The notes: a model not told the origin generated them from the sequence alone. A stretch of DNA of 64,000 nt from an uncultured Bacilli bacterium (GCA_934102335.1 CAKOSP010000002.1:1-64000); one strand, 5' to 3'; shown: positions 27,110-36,900, numbered from the stretch's first letter. A program made the numbers and translations.

Positions 27110-27186
27110 GTCTCCGTAGCTCAGCTGGATAGAGCAATCGCCTTCTAAGCGATCGGTCAAGCGTTCGAATCGCTTCGGGGACACCA
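27110..27186 (+). tRNA. tRNA-Arg (anticodon TCT)
   Basis: Plus-strand cloverleaf: acceptor GTCTCCG/CGGGGAC, D arm GCTCAGCTGGATAGAGC, anticodon stem ATCGC/GCGAT with loop CTTCTAA (TCT), T arm AGCGTTCGAATCGCT, encoded CCA. Confidence 0.95.
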
Positions 27187-27195
27187 TAAAAAAAT

Positions 27196-27220
27196 AACAT
27201 ACACTTGTGTATGTTTTTTT
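27196..27220 (+). terminator. Terminator after tRNA-Arg
   Basis: AACATACAC-TT-GTGTATGTT followed by T run. Confidence 0.85.
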
Positions 27221-27221
27221 T

Positions 27222-27250
27222 ATGCTTTTTTTATTAAATAAAAAAAGCAT
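27222..27250 (-). terminator. Terminator of efp
   Basis: ATGCTTTTTTTA and TAAAAAAAGCAT form a stem just past the efp stop on the minus strand. The sequence is symmetrical enough to work in both directions. Confidence 0.55.
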
Positions 27251-27255
27251 ATTAA

Positions 27256-27816
27256 CTATGCTCTTCCTGCGTATTTTCCATCTTTTGTAGTAATTACTAT
27301 TTTTTCTCCTTCATTAATAAATAGAGGAACTTTAACTGTGTAACCAGTTTCAATTACTGCATCTTTTTGGGCATTATTTGTAGTATTTCCTTTTACTGCA
27401 GGTTCTGTTGATGTAATTGTATACTCAACTTTTTCTGGTAAACCAATACCAATAATTTCACCTTCATAAGAATTTATTTCTACATCTAATCCTTCTTTAA
27501 TAAATGGTATATAATCTTCTAATTTTGATTTATCTACTTCAACTTGTTCATATGTTTCATTGTTCATAAATACATAATTATCGCCAGATTGATATAGATA
27601 TTGTGTATGAGCTTTGTCAACATGTGCCTTTTGGATTTTAATATTTGTATTATATGTGTTTTCAATAACAGCACCAGTTCTTAAATTTTTTAATTTAATT
27701 CTAACAAATGCTGAACCTTTACCAGGTTTAACATGTTGAAAATCTTGAATCATACATAAATTACCATCAATGATAATTGTCATACCATTTTTGATATCAT
27801 TTATATTTATATTCAA
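27256..27816 (-). CDS. efp: Translation elongation factor P
   Basis: Relieves ribosome stalling at polyproline. An N-terminal KOW-like domain carries the tip loop KPGKGSA with Lys33 at the position modified in other bacteria. The middle OB domain contains YLYQSGDNYVFMN and the C-terminal OB domain ends EGEKIVITTKDGKYAGRA, all usual for EF-P. 186 aa is normal. rpmG lies 14 bases upstream of its start, so the two probably form an operon. Confidence 0.95.
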   Translation of the reverse strand: MNININDIKNGMTIIIDGNLCMIQDFQHVKPGKGSAFVRIKLKNLRTGAVIENTYNTNIKIQKAHVDKAHTQYLYQSGDNYVFMNNETYEQVEVDKSKLEDYIPFIKEGLDVEINSYEGEIIGIGLPEKVEYTITSTEPAVKGNTTNNAQKDAVIETGYTVKVPLFINEGEKIVITTKDGKYAGRA

Positions 27817-27830
27817 CTAAATCACCTTTT

Positions 27831-27998
27831 CTATTTTTTCTCTTTTGCTACAACAGATTTTTTACATTGAGGACAATACTTTTTCTTCTCTAAACGTTCT
27901 GTTGTATTTTTTCTATTTTTGCTAGTAGGACGTAATTCAAATCCGCATTCTGTACATTTCATTGTAACGATGTTACGATTGTCATTCTTTTTAGCCAT
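27831..27998 (-). CDS. rpmG: Ribosomal protein L33 (zinc-binding form)
   Basis: A 55-residue basic protein, MAKKNDNRNIVTMKCTECG at the start, with a second pair CPQC near residue 42, giving the two CxxC zinc ligands of the C+ form of L33. Start ATG after GAGGAGGAAAATTT. A large-subunit ribosomal protein. It leads the efp operon. Confidence 0.95.
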   Translation of the reverse strand: MAKKNDNRNIVTMKCTECGFELRPTSKNRKNTTERLEKKKYCPQCKKSVVAKEKK

Positions 27999-28044
27999 AA
28001 ATTTTCCTCCTCACTCATTAATTCTTTAATATTATATCAAAGAA

Positions 28045-29937
28045 TTAGTAATTTTCAAATAAAAAATCACTAAATCTAGAGGAAATATGCTTAGTTATAC
28101 CATAAGCATAGTCTTTTTTGCCATTATTATGACTAATATTGGGTGCTATTATAGCAATACTGTACTTTGGATCATCTATTGGAAAATATACTGCTAGTGA
28201 TGTAGAAATAGTTTTTATACCATTATAAAAAGATTCACTGGTTCCGGTTTTGCCTGCTGGATTATAATTTATATTTACTGCTCCTTTACCGGTTCCGGTT
28301 TTTAAAACTTCATGAAGGCCATCTTTTACTCTATTTAAATTTTCTTCTGAAATCTCTAACGTATTTAAAAGTTTTGGTATGTTTTCATAAACTAAATCAT
28401 TTGTATCTTTAATATTATTAACCAAATTTAAAGAATACCTATTTCCCGTAGCAATCGTATTTATATAATTTAAAATTTGGATATTTGTATACGTATCATA
28501 TTGACCAATGGCTAAGTTTAATAAAAGATCATCTGCTATAACTGAACCCTTTATTCCTTGTAATTCATTTGGCAAATCAATTTCCGTTTTTGTACCTAAT
28601 CCCATAGTTTTTAGTGTATCTCTATAAATATTAAATTCTTTTTCAGTTACATTTAATTGCATATTAGGGGTATACTTTTTATTTGTTAAACCAATAGCTA
28701 TTAAATATTGGTAATAATTAGAAGAATTAGCTAAAGCAGTTATGTCATTTATTCTTCCTAATCTTTTGAAAGAACACTTTTGAGGTACATAATATAGTTT
28801 TACACATGAATCAGTTATATATTTTCCAGGTGTAATAATATTTTGATTATATCCAACTTGAATTGTGGCTCCTTTAACAACTGAACCCACAGTAAAACTT
28901 GAAGAAATTATATCACTGGTAATATCTGAAAATGTATCATTATCTAAATACCTCATTCCTAAAAGTGCAATAATATTTCCCGTTTTAGGATCCGCACTAC
29001 TTACATATATTTCGTTAAAATACTCAGTATTAGGTTTACTTTTGGCAATTAAAATTTCATCTTTAACAATTCTTTCTAATTCTAGTTGAACATTTATATC
29101 GATGTTTAAATATAAATCTTTGCCAGGTATTTCGTCCTTTATTAAAATAGGTTTATTATTTATAAGTTTATACACTGCTTTAGTTCCTTTTAAATAATCA
29201 TCATATTCATATTCTAAATAAGAAAGCCCCACTACATCAGATATACTATAACCTTTATCTAAATATTCTTTTTTATTTTCTTTGGAAATTTTTCCCACCG
29301 TACCAAATATACTTTTTAGTGTTTCATTATATGGATATGATCTTTGCCAGCTTATTTCTCCAGTTATTCCCGGTAGATTTAATTCCATTATTTTAGCATA
29401 ATCTTCATCAGAGACATTTTTAATAATCTCTTTTTTAGAGTACTTGTAGTCTTTATTCATTAAATAATATATTTGTGCAGCTTTTTTATCTAAAGAATTA
29501 AAACTAGATATATCTGTTCTTGATAATTTTATATCAGTTATATCTTCTTTAGATATTTTTCTTTTTTTAAATAAATCTTTTTCAAAATCATTTAAATAGT
29601 CATATGTTTCTTTTTCTAAAAAAAATATTTTTTGATTATATTCAGATGCCTCTTTTATATTAATTGTTTGAGCTAGTTTATAACAAGTAGCAATTTTTTC
29701 ACTTTCTTTTATGTAATCTAAATCATTAAAATAGATTGTTTTTACGCCAATATTGTCCACTAAAACAATTCCGTTTCTATCTAAGATTCTGCCTCTTTTA
29801 GCAGTAGTCCCATAAACATAATTGTTAGTTTTCATATCAAGAAGGCTTTGATAATAGTCCTTTTGATATATTCTTATATATGTAATTTTGCCTATTATTA
29901 ATAAAAATAAAATGGATATAAATATTTTTTTCTTCAT
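28045..29937 (-). CDS. Class B penicillin-binding protein (transpeptidase)
   Basis: Cross-links peptidoglycan outside the membrane. A single membrane helix (residues 3-20) precedes the dimerisation/pedestal domain (TTAKRGRILDRNG, about residue 44) and the transpeptidase domain with SVVK (active Ser), SSN and KTGTSE. All three motifs are intact. This is PBP2/FtsI/SpoVD-type; I cannot tell elongation from division. The ATG at 29937 starts just before the membrane helix. It has no Shine-Dalgarno, so a longer reading with extra hydrophobic residues is less likely but not excluded. Confidence 0.88.
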   Translation of the reverse strand: MKKKIFISILFLLIIGKITYIRIYQKDYYQSLLDMKTNNYVYGTTAKRGRILDRNGIVLVDNIGVKTIYFNDLDYIKESEKIATCYKLAQTINIKEASEYNQKIFFLEKETYDYLNDFEKDLFKKRKISKEDITDIKLSRTDISSFNSLDKKAAQIYYLMNKDYKYSKKEIIKNVSDEDYAKIMELNLPGITGEISWQRSYPYNETLKSIFGTVGKISKENKKEYLDKGYSISDVVGLSYLEYEYDDYLKGTKAVYKLINNKPILIKDEIPGKDLYLNIDINVQLELERIVKDEILIAKSKPNTEYFNEIYVSSADPKTGNIIALLGMRYLDNDTFSDITSDIISSSFTVGSVVKGATIQVGYNQNIITPGKYITDSCVKLYYVPQKCSFKRLGRINDITALANSSNYYQYLIAIGLTNKKYTPNMQLNVTEKEFNIYRDTLKTMGLGTKTEIDLPNELQGIKGSVIADDLLLNLAIGQYDTYTNIQILNYINTIATGNRYSLNLVNNIKDTNDLVYENIPKLLNTLEISEENLNRVKDGLHEVLKTGTGKGAVNINYNPAGKTGTSESFYNGIKTISTSLAVYFPIDDPKYSIAIIAPNISHNNGKKDYAYGITKHISSRFSDFLFENY

Positions 29938-29989
29938 ATAATTAGTATTATTTTTTTTAGAAAAAACATACAATATTATAGGTGATTTT

Positions 29990-30250
29990 GTGTATAATTT
30001 ATTAGAAAGATACGTTAATAATTTGAACATTGAAAAAGTAAAGGAATTTGCTTTAACTAAAAATATTTTATTTTCAGATGAAGAGTTAGATTTTACTTAT
30101 AAGTTTATTAAAAAAAATTGGCAAGATATTCTAGCCAATCATGGTATGTTTGATATAAATAGATATCAATCTCACTATAGTGAGGAAAATTTTAAAAAAT
30201 TGGTTTTAGTTTATAAAGAAGCTTTACAAAAATATAGTACTTATTTATAG
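29990..30250 (+). CDS. DUF2624-like (YqfT-like) small protein
   Basis: 86 residues, helical and soluble, beginning at a GTG with AGGTGATTTT before it. The segment FSDEELDFTYKFIKKNWQDIL resembles the DUF2624 family, whose Bacillus member yqfT also sits beside the endonuclease IV gene. Here it converges on nfo and their ends overlap by 10 bases. Function unknown. Confidence 0.6.
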   Translation: MYNLLERYVNNLNIEKVKEFALTKNILFSDEELDFTYKFIKKNWQDILANHGMFDINRYQSHYSEENFKKLVLVYKEALQKYSTYL

Positions 30251-31116
30251 TAGTTTATTACATCTTGTTCTAAACTTGGATTGAAATTTTTAGACTTTAA
30301 CATTTCAATTTCAAATTTGTATGGGGCGTATTTATCTATAAATGGTGTTTCTAAAATCTTAGGAACATCTTTTAGTTTGTCATTATTTAGCACATTTAAA
30401 AGATTTTGAAAGCCAATTGTTCCATAGCCAATATTCTCATGTCTGTCTTTTTTACTTCCAATTTCATTTTTTGAATCATTTAAATGAATACACCCTATTT
30501 TTTCTATGCCAATAACTTGATCAAAGTTTTTTAGATAATCATCAAAGTTTTTTATATCTACTCCTGAATCGTTTAAGTGACATGTATCTAGGCATACTCC
30601 TATTCTGCTTTTATTTTCTACATTAGCTAAAATATTATTTATCTCATCAAGATTTATTCCACATTCAGTTCCTTTACCCGCCATTGTTTCAATTAATATT
30701 TTACAATTGGCATCATCTTTTAAAATAATATTTAAAGCTTCTGTAATGTTTTTTATACCTTCTTCATGAGTCATTTTTAGAGCATTTCCAGGATGTAAAA
30801 CCATTTTATCTATTTTTAATTCATCACATCTTTTTAATTCGCTTTTTATAAAATTAATTGAAAAATCCCAATTTTTTTCTTTATTAGCTAAGTTTACTAT
30901 GTATGGAGCATGACATACTACATTTTTTAAATCTATGTTATTTTCTTTCATTAATTCATGAGCTTTTGTTGTCAATTCTTTATCAATTGGTTTTCTTATT
31001 GTATTTTGAGGAGCTCCAGTATAAAACATAAAAGTATTAGCATTATAACTTATTGCTTGTTTTGCTGCACTTAAAAGTTGCTCTGGTCCAAAATTTACAT
31101 GAGAACCTAAAATCAT
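30241..31116 (-). CDS. nfo: Endonuclease IV (AP endonuclease)
   Basis: Cleaves DNA 5' of abasic sites in base excision repair. It is a TIM barrel with the three-zinc ligands visible in order: CHAPYIVN, LHPGN, ETMAG, CLDTCHLND-like, CIHLNDSKNEIGS, DRHENIGYG and LETPF. Size (292 aa) is normal. The ATG at 31116 has TAGGTGATAATA upstream; an in-frame GTG inside that site is rejected. Confidence 0.95.
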   Translation of the reverse strand: MILGSHVNFGPEQLLSAAKQAISYNANTFMFYTGAPQNTIRKPIDKELTTKAHELMKENNIDLKNVVCHAPYIVNLANKEKNWDFSINFIKSELKRCDELKIDKMVLHPGNALKMTHEEGIKNITEALNIILKDDANCKILIETMAGKGTECGINLDEINNILANVENKSRIGVCLDTCHLNDSGVDIKNFDDYLKNFDQVIGIEKIGCIHLNDSKNEIGSKKDRHENIGYGTIGFQNLLNVLNNDKLKDVPKILETPFIDKYAPYKFEIEMLKSKNFNPSLEQDVINYYK

Positions 31117-31144
31117 TATTATCACCTAAATAAATTATACATTA

Positions 31145-31169
31145 AAAAAAGGATTTTTTAAATCCTTTA
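31145..31169 (-). terminator. Terminator of the pilin-like gene
   Basis: AAAGGATTT-AAA-AAATCCTTT followed by T run on the minus strand, overlapping the stop codon. Confidence 0.85.
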
Positions 31170-31700
31170 GTCATTATAATTTGAACCAGCTGTCCAATTC
31201 ATATTGTTTGCTTCGTTATACTCAGCACATGTTGAATAAAATGCTTTTGTTGTATCATATGTTTGAATGTCATCACCTGTAATTGTTCCAGCAGGAAGAC
31301 CTGTACCAGCATAATAATAGCCATTTGAATAATCTACAACATAAGTAGAATATTTGTATGAATTAGCATTAGTGGCGCTGCCTTTGTCAATTACAATTAT
31401 TCCGTCATAACCACGAGTTTTTTCGGCATTTGCAGCCTCAATCTTTGTTAAATATCCATTTTCAATTAAATATTTAAATGAATAACATTGAATATTGTTT
31501 CCTTTTAAATTATCTGATAAAATTACTGAACTAACTGAATCTATTCCTTGGTTTACTGATGTAGCAAAAGCTCCAGTTCTTGCCTCACCAATAAGTGGTA
31601 AAACTGAATTAACTGCCATTAACATAACTGCTGCAAGTACAACTATTACTGCTAATAATTCTACTAAAGTAAAACCTTTTTTGTTCTTTAAAATTCCCAT
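31167..31700 (-). CDS. Type IV pilin-like protein (N-methylation motif)
   Basis: Starts MGILKNKKGFTLVELLAVIV, the classic prepilin leader ending in KKG before FTLVE with Glu at +5, followed by the hydrophobic helix. The remaining 145 residues are a secreted domain with two cysteines (CYSF and STCAEY). It could be a ComG-like pseudopilin or a stand-alone pilin; no comG genes are in the window. It differs from the Tad-type subunits at 56-58 kb. The ATG at 31700 has GGATGGTG six bases upstream. Confidence 0.8.
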   Translation of the reverse strand: MGILKNKKGFTLVELLAVIVVLAAVMLMAVNSVLPLIGEARTGAFATSVNQGIDSVSSVILSDNLKGNNIQCYSFKYLIENGYLTKIEAANAEKTRGYDGIIVIDKGSATNANSYKYSTYVVDYSNGYYYAGTGLPAGTITGDDIQTYDTTKAFYSTCAEYNEANNMNWTAGSNYND

Positions 31701-31757
31701 AAATAGCACCATCCTATAAGAAAATGATACACTAAATTTTTTAGATAGTCAATAGTT

Positions 31758-31979
31758 TTACTTTAAAACATCTAAGACAGATGACACTAAATCTATCTGA
31801 TCAATTGCATTACTTATTTTATCTGTAACTCTTTCTTTATATAAGACTTTCATCTCTTGTTCAAATGTTTTAAAATCTATTAATCCTTGATCTAATTTCT
31901 TAAAATAATAAGAGTTTTTTTTAAGATAATTGTACATTTTAGGATTATTTTTGAATTGATTTTGTAATATTAAATTCAT
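31758..31979 (-). CDS. YlbE-like protein
   Basis: 73 residues, helical, no membrane segment. NPKMYNYLKKNSYYFKKLDQ near the start, with a Tyr-rich helix and an acidic FKTFEQEMK segment, resembles the YlbE family. Its start overlaps the end of the ylbD-like gene by one base, the same neighbour as in Bacillus. Function unknown. Confidence 0.6.
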   Translation of the reverse strand: MNLILQNQFKNNPKMYNYLKKNSYYFKKLDQGLIDFKTFEQEMKVLYKERVTDKISNAIDQIDLVSSVLDVLK

Positions 31980-32338
31980 TAGTCCTCAAAAAATTTATTA
32001 ATGGGTCTGGGCGTTGTTGGGCCTTTTGTAAGTGGTGTTTGGGTAGGCGTTTTAGTTGTTAATTCTTGAATAAATCCTAAAGCTTTTTGAGCAGTATTGA
32101 TATGATTTTGAATAGAATCTAGATCAACATTTTTAACTAAATCTGTTAATTTGTTAATACTACTTGTGTTATTTACACTCGGTTCAATTCGCTTATATTT
32201 ATCCCATACACTACGATCTGCTCCATATAAATCATACATTTCATAAAACTTTTGCCAAGTCATTGTGCCATTATTAACATAATCTATTAGTTCTGGTTTG
32301 GTTTTAACAAATTCTTTAAACTCTTCTTTCACTGACAT
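31979..32338 (-). CDS. YlbD-like protein (putative spore coat family)
   Basis: Begins MSVKEEFKEFVKTKPELIDY, then GTMTWQKFYEMYDLYGAD, both typical of the YlbD_coat family of about 120 residues. The C-terminus is Thr/Pro-rich (TPTQTPLTKGPTTPRP). It pairs with a YlbE-like gene as in Bacillus. Coat membership in Bacillus is only putative, so I give no function beyond the family. Confidence 0.65.
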   Translation of the reverse strand: MSVKEEFKEFVKTKPELIDYVNNGTMTWQKFYEMYDLYGADRSVWDKYKRIEPSVNNTSSINKLTDLVKNVDLDSIQNHINTAQKALGFIQELTTKTPTQTPLTKGPTTPRPINKFFED

Positions 32339-32382
32339 AAAAAATCACCTATTTAATTATATGTATTAATAGGTGATTGTTG

Positions 32383-34878
32383 CTAGATTTTGAAATCATT
32401 TAAGAAAGAGTCCATTGATAATTGCTCTTCTTTTTTTGGCTTTTCAATAGTTTCCTTAATCTCTTCTTTTTCATTAGGCTTAAACTCTATTAGTTCTGGT
32501 TTTAGATAATATAAATCTGGATTTGTTTTAGAAATTGAACTTCCTAAAGATGCTAAATCCATAATTGGAATTTCACTATTTTTTAATTCTTTAAAATCTA
32601 TACCATTTTTTATAACTGTAATATCTTTGGAGTCAGTTAAATATGCATTTTTAATTAAGTACTCTTTAGTTTTAACTTTTTTAAATAACATATTACCCTT
32701 TTTTGCTCTAGTTAAATATGCTAAATCTTCTAGTTTAATACGTTTTCCAGTTTTTTGATTAGTATAAATATTTAAATATTCATTAGCAGGTTTTATGCTT
32801 GATGCATAGATAACTTCATCATCTTTTAAATTTATACCCTTAATACCACTAGCCTTTGTTCCTAAAACAGATATTTCATCAGTTTTATATCTTAGATAAT
32901 ATCCATTTTTTGTAACCATTAACATGTCTTCTTTGGCTATTTCAACATTTATAACTTCGTCCGATTCTTTTAACTTAATAGCCGTTAGAGGTTTATTGGC
33001 TCTAGTTACTTCGAATGAAGCTAGATTTACTTGTTTTACTACACCATTTTTAGTGGCTATAACAACATTTTTATTTTTTTCTTTTAATATCATACTAGCT
33101 ATAATTCGTTCATTTTCACTTATAATTATAGTATTGGAAATGTGTTTTCCTATATCTTTATACTTACATTCAGGTAATTTGTGTACCGGAATATATAAGT
33201 AATTTCCTAGATTAGTAAATAAAAGCAATGTATCTAATGTTGTTACAGAATATATACTTCTTACAAAATCTCCAGGTTTTAACGCTGTTTGTTCAGAACT
33301 TGCTGCAGCATAACTTTTTATTGGAACTCTTTTAACATATCCATCATTTGTAACTATTACCACTACGTTTTCTTCAGGAATCATTTGTTCCATGTTAATT
33401 TTGATTTCTGTAATTTCATCTTTTATAACAGTTTTACGTGGTGTTGCATAAGTTTTTTTAATTGTACGTAATTCTGTTTTCATAACATTTTTAAGTTCTT
33501 CTTCATTATTTAAAATATTTTCACATTCGCTAATTAAAGCCTTTAAGCTTTCAGATTTTTCTTCTAAACTAACAATATCTGTATTTGTAAGTTTATATAA
33601 TTGTAAAGTAACTATTGCCTCAGCTTGTTCTTCAGTAAACTTAAATTTTTCAACTAAATTCAATTTAGCATCAGTTTTGTTTTTACTTCCACGAATAACT
33701 TTTATTACTTCATCTAATATAGATATAGCTTTAATTAAACCCGCGATAATATTATATTCTTTTGTGTAAGTTTTTAAATTAAAACGTGTTCTTTTTAAGA
33801 CTACTTGTCTAAAATGTTCAATATATGCATCAAGTATTTCAATAATACCTAAAGTTTTGGGAGTACGATTAACTATGGCAACCATATTGTAATTAAAAGA
33901 TACTTGTAATTCTGTGTTTTTAAGTAGATAATTTAAAATTAATTCTTTATTAGCACCATTTTTTAAATCAATAACTATTCGTAAACCTTCACGGTCAGTT
34001 TCATCTCTTACCTCTGCTATACCCTCAATTTTTTTATCAATTCTTATTGAATCAATTTTTTGAACTAATAATGCTTTATTAACCTCAAAAGGAATTTCAT
34101 TAATTATAATTTGTTCTTTGCCTTTTTCTTTTTTAAATTCTATTTTACTTTTAACAACTACTCTTCCTCTGCCAGTTGTAAAAGCATCAATTATTCCTTG
34201 TTTTCCTTCTACTATAGCTCCAGTTGGAAAATCTGGACCTTTTACAATTTCTAATATTGTATCTAATCGACAATTAGGAGAGTCAATTCTTTTTATTGTA
34301 GCATCAATTATTTCTCCTAAATTGTGGGGAGGAATATTTGTTGCGTATCCTGCTGATATTCCGTTTGTACCATTAACTAATAAATTAGGGAATTTAGCAG
34401 GAAGAACTGTTGGTTCTAAAAATCTATCATCAAAGTTTAAAGCCCATGATACTGTTTCTTTGTCTAAATCAGATAATAATTCTTCACTAATTTTAGCAAG
34501 TCTTGCTTCTGTATAACGATATGCTGCCGCTTGATCTCCATCCATAGAACCGTTATTTCCATGAATATCTATTAAAATATTGTTTTGTTTCCACCACTGT
34601 GACATTCTTACCATGGCATCATATACAGATGAATCACCGTGCGGATGGAATTTACCTAAAACATCACCAACAGTGGCAGCACATTTAATATAACCTTTAT
34701 TCCAAGTGTTACCAGCTTTATACATTGCATAAAGTATTCTTCTTTGAACTGGTTTTAATCCATCTCTTACATCTGGAATAGCACGATCTAATATTATTTC
34801 TTTGGCATATTTACCAAATCTATCACCCATTATTTCTTCTAGAGCATAATCTTGTATTCTTTTTAGTACATCTTCCAT
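32383..34878 (-). CDS. parC: DNA topoisomerase IV subunit A
   Basis: Cuts and reseals DNA with ParE to decatenate chromosomes. The winged-helix domain carries IPDVRDGLKPVQRRILY and the catalytic Tyr in AAAYRYTEARL. A tower domain and a six-bladed beta-pinwheel C-terminal domain follow, the latter without the GyrA-box QRRGGKG, which favours ParC over GyrA. 831 aa. The ATG is eight bases after the parE stop, with AGGTAGGTAG upstream. Confidence 0.9.
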   Translation of the reverse strand: MEDVLKRIQDYALEEIMGDRFGKYAKEIILDRAIPDVRDGLKPVQRRILYAMYKAGNTWNKGYIKCAATVGDVLGKFHPHGDSSVYDAMVRMSQWWKQNNILIDIHGNNGSMDGDQAAAYRYTEARLAKISEELLSDLDKETVSWALNFDDRFLEPTVLPAKFPNLLVNGTNGISAGYATNIPPHNLGEIIDATIKRIDSPNCRLDTILEIVKGPDFPTGAIVEGKQGIIDAFTTGRGRVVVKSKIEFKKEKGKEQIIINEIPFEVNKALLVQKIDSIRIDKKIEGIAEVRDETDREGLRIVIDLKNGANKELILNYLLKNTELQVSFNYNMVAIVNRTPKTLGIIEILDAYIEHFRQVVLKRTRFNLKTYTKEYNIIAGLIKAISILDEVIKVIRGSKNKTDAKLNLVEKFKFTEEQAEAIVTLQLYKLTNTDIVSLEEKSESLKALISECENILNNEEELKNVMKTELRTIKKTYATPRKTVIKDEITEIKINMEQMIPEENVVVIVTNDGYVKRVPIKSYAAASSEQTALKPGDFVRSIYSVTTLDTLLLFTNLGNYLYIPVHKLPECKYKDIGKHISNTIIISENERIIASMILKEKNKNVVIATKNGVVKQVNLASFEVTRANKPLTAIKLKESDEVINVEIAKEDMLMVTKNGYYLRYKTDEISVLGTKASGIKGINLKDDEVIYASSIKPANEYLNIYTNQKTGKRIKLEDLAYLTRAKKGNMLFKKVKTKEYLIKNAYLTDSKDITVIKNGIDFKELKNSEIPIMDLASLGSSISKTNPDLYYLKPELIEFKPNEKEEIKETIEKPKKEEQLSMDSFLNDFKI

Positions 34879-34886
34879 TTGTCTAC

Positions 34887-36794
34887 CTACCTATTTCTAT
34901 AATCGTCTTCCATGGTAAATTCAACATTTTCATTAATCCATTCTTTTCTAGGTTCTACTTTATCTCCCATTAAAACACTTACTCTTTTTTCAGCTAAGGA
35001 AGCATCAGTTATATTTACTCTGATTAAACTTCTAGTGTCTGGATTCATTGTTGTTTCCCATAATTGTTCTGGATTCATTTCTCCTAATCCCTTATATCTT
35101 TGAATTGAGTAATTACCAGGATTTTCTCTTTTTATTTCATTTAATTCATCATCGGTATAGGCATAAAACTTCTTTTTACCAAAATCTAGTTTGTATAATG
35201 GTGGTAAAGCAATATAAAGTTTTCCCGCCTCAATTAAAGGTCTCATATAACGATAGAAAAATGTTAGTAAAAGAATTTGGATATGAGCACCATCTACATC
35301 GGCATCGGTCATTATTATTACTTTATCATAATTTGATTCTTCAACGTCAAAATTTGGTCCAACACCTGCACCAATAGTGTGAATCATTGTATTTATTTCT
35401 TCATTTTTTAGTAAATCTTCCATTGATGCTTTATCAGCATTTATTACTTTTCCTCTTAAAGGAAGTATGGCTTGAAACTTACGATCTCTTCCGCCTTTTG
35501 CAGAACCACCCGCTGAATTACCCTCTACTAAGAATAATTCATTAATTTTAGAATTTTTACTTTGAGCTGGGGCTAATTTTCCTGATAGATTCTTTTCTAT
35601 TTTACTTTTTGATTTACCATTTCTAGCATCTTCTCTAGCTTTTCTAGCGGCTTCCCTAGCTATTTTACTTTTCATAGCTTTATCTAGTATGTTTAATGCT
35701 ACTTCTTTGTTTTCTTCTAAAAAGAATTTTAATGATTCATAAGTAATGGATTCTGTTACACTTCTTGCTTCTGGAGTACCAAGTTTTCCTTTTGTTTGTC
35801 CTTCAAATTGAAGTAATTCTTCAGGTATTTTTAAAGATATTACTGCTGTAAGTCCTTCTCTTACATCGGATCCATCTAAAGTTCCATCTTTGGCTTTAAA
35901 TAAATTATTACTTTTTGCGTAATCATTAAAGGCTTTAGTTATTCCGGTTTTAAATCCAACTTCATGAGAACCACCATCACTTGTTTTTACATTATTAACA
36001 AATGATAAAATACTTTCTTGATAAGTATTAGTGTACTGCATAGCAATATCTACTTCAATTTTTTGTTTGGTTCCACTAAAACTAATTACTTTATGTAATG
36101 TTTCTTTTTCTTCATTTATATACTCAACAAAGCTAGTTAAGCCCTTTTCATAATGATATTTAACTTGTTTTTTATCCTCTTCATCAATAACTTCAATAGT
36201 TAATCCAGGAAGTAAAAAGGCACTTTCTTGCATTCTTTCACAAATAGTTGTGTAAGAAAAATTGCAATTTTTAAATATTTCTGAATCTGGTTTAAATTTA
36301 ACGATTGTTCCAGTTTTTTTACTTTCTCCTAGGGTTCTTAAAGGATTTTTTACATGTCCACCATTTTCAAAATCAATTTCACTTATTTTACCATCACGAT
36401 ATATAATGACATTCATTTCTGTACTTAAAGCATTAACTACACTAGCTCCTACACCATGTAATCCACCAGAAACTTTGTAGCCATCTTCAGTAAATTTTCC
36501 ACCGGCATGTAATATAGTATATATAACTTCGGGAGTTGATTTTCCAGATGCATGCATACCAATTGGCACACCACGACCATTGTCAGCAACTGTGATTGAT
36601 CCATCCTTATTTAATACTATTTTAATATAGTTTCCATATCCATTAATTACTTCATCGATTGAGTTATCTACTATTTCCCATACTAGATGGTGCATTCCTC
36701 TTTTGTCAGTTGAACCAATATACATACCTGGTCTTTTTCTAACTGCTTCAAGCCCCTCCAATATTTTTATAGATGATTCATCATATTTTGTCAT
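34887..36794 (-). CDS. parE: DNA topoisomerase IV subunit B
   Basis: ATPase subunit of topoisomerase IV. The GHKL domain has EIVDNSIDEV, DNGRGVPIG and GGLHGVGASVVNALS. The transducer and TOPRIM domains follow, with TDADVDGAHI. The TOPRIM signature normally read as EGDSAGG is EGNSAGG here; the catalytic Glu and the DxD are intact, so activity is expected. Length 635 aa is usual. First gene of the parEC pair. Confidence 0.92.
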   Translation of the reverse strand: MTKYDESSIKILEGLEAVRKRPGMYIGSTDKRGMHHLVWEIVDNSIDEVINGYGNYIKIVLNKDGSITVADNGRGVPIGMHASGKSTPEVIYTILHAGGKFTEDGYKVSGGLHGVGASVVNALSTEMNVIIYRDGKISEIDFENGGHVKNPLRTLGESKKTGTIVKFKPDSEIFKNCNFSYTTICERMQESAFLLPGLTIEVIDEEDKKQVKYHYEKGLTSFVEYINEEKETLHKVISFSGTKQKIEVDIAMQYTNTYQESILSFVNNVKTSDGGSHEVGFKTGITKAFNDYAKSNNLFKAKDGTLDGSDVREGLTAVISLKIPEELLQFEGQTKGKLGTPEARSVTESITYESLKFFLEENKEVALNILDKAMKSKIAREAARKAREDARNGKSKSKIEKNLSGKLAPAQSKNSKINELFLVEGNSAGGSAKGGRDRKFQAILPLRGKVINADKASMEDLLKNEEINTMIHTIGAGVGPNFDVEESNYDKVIIMTDADVDGAHIQILLLTFFYRYMRPLIEAGKLYIALPPLYKLDFGKKKFYAYTDDELNEIKRENPGNYSIQRYKGLGEMNPEQLWETTMNPDTRSLIRVNITDASLAEKRVSVLMGDKVEPRKEWINENVEFTMEDDYRNR

Positions 36795-36870
36795 AAACTC
36801 TATTCACCAAATTGATTATACACTAAAACCCTAGAAAAAGGCAAATATTTAACATAAATTTGGCATAAAT

Positions 36871-36900
36871 AAAAAAACAGATAATTTATTTATCTGTTAA
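36871..36900 (-). terminator. Terminator after the Glu/Pro-rich membrane protein gene
   Basis: AACAGATAA-ATAAA-TTATCTGTT followed by a T run on the minus strand. Confidence 0.85.
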
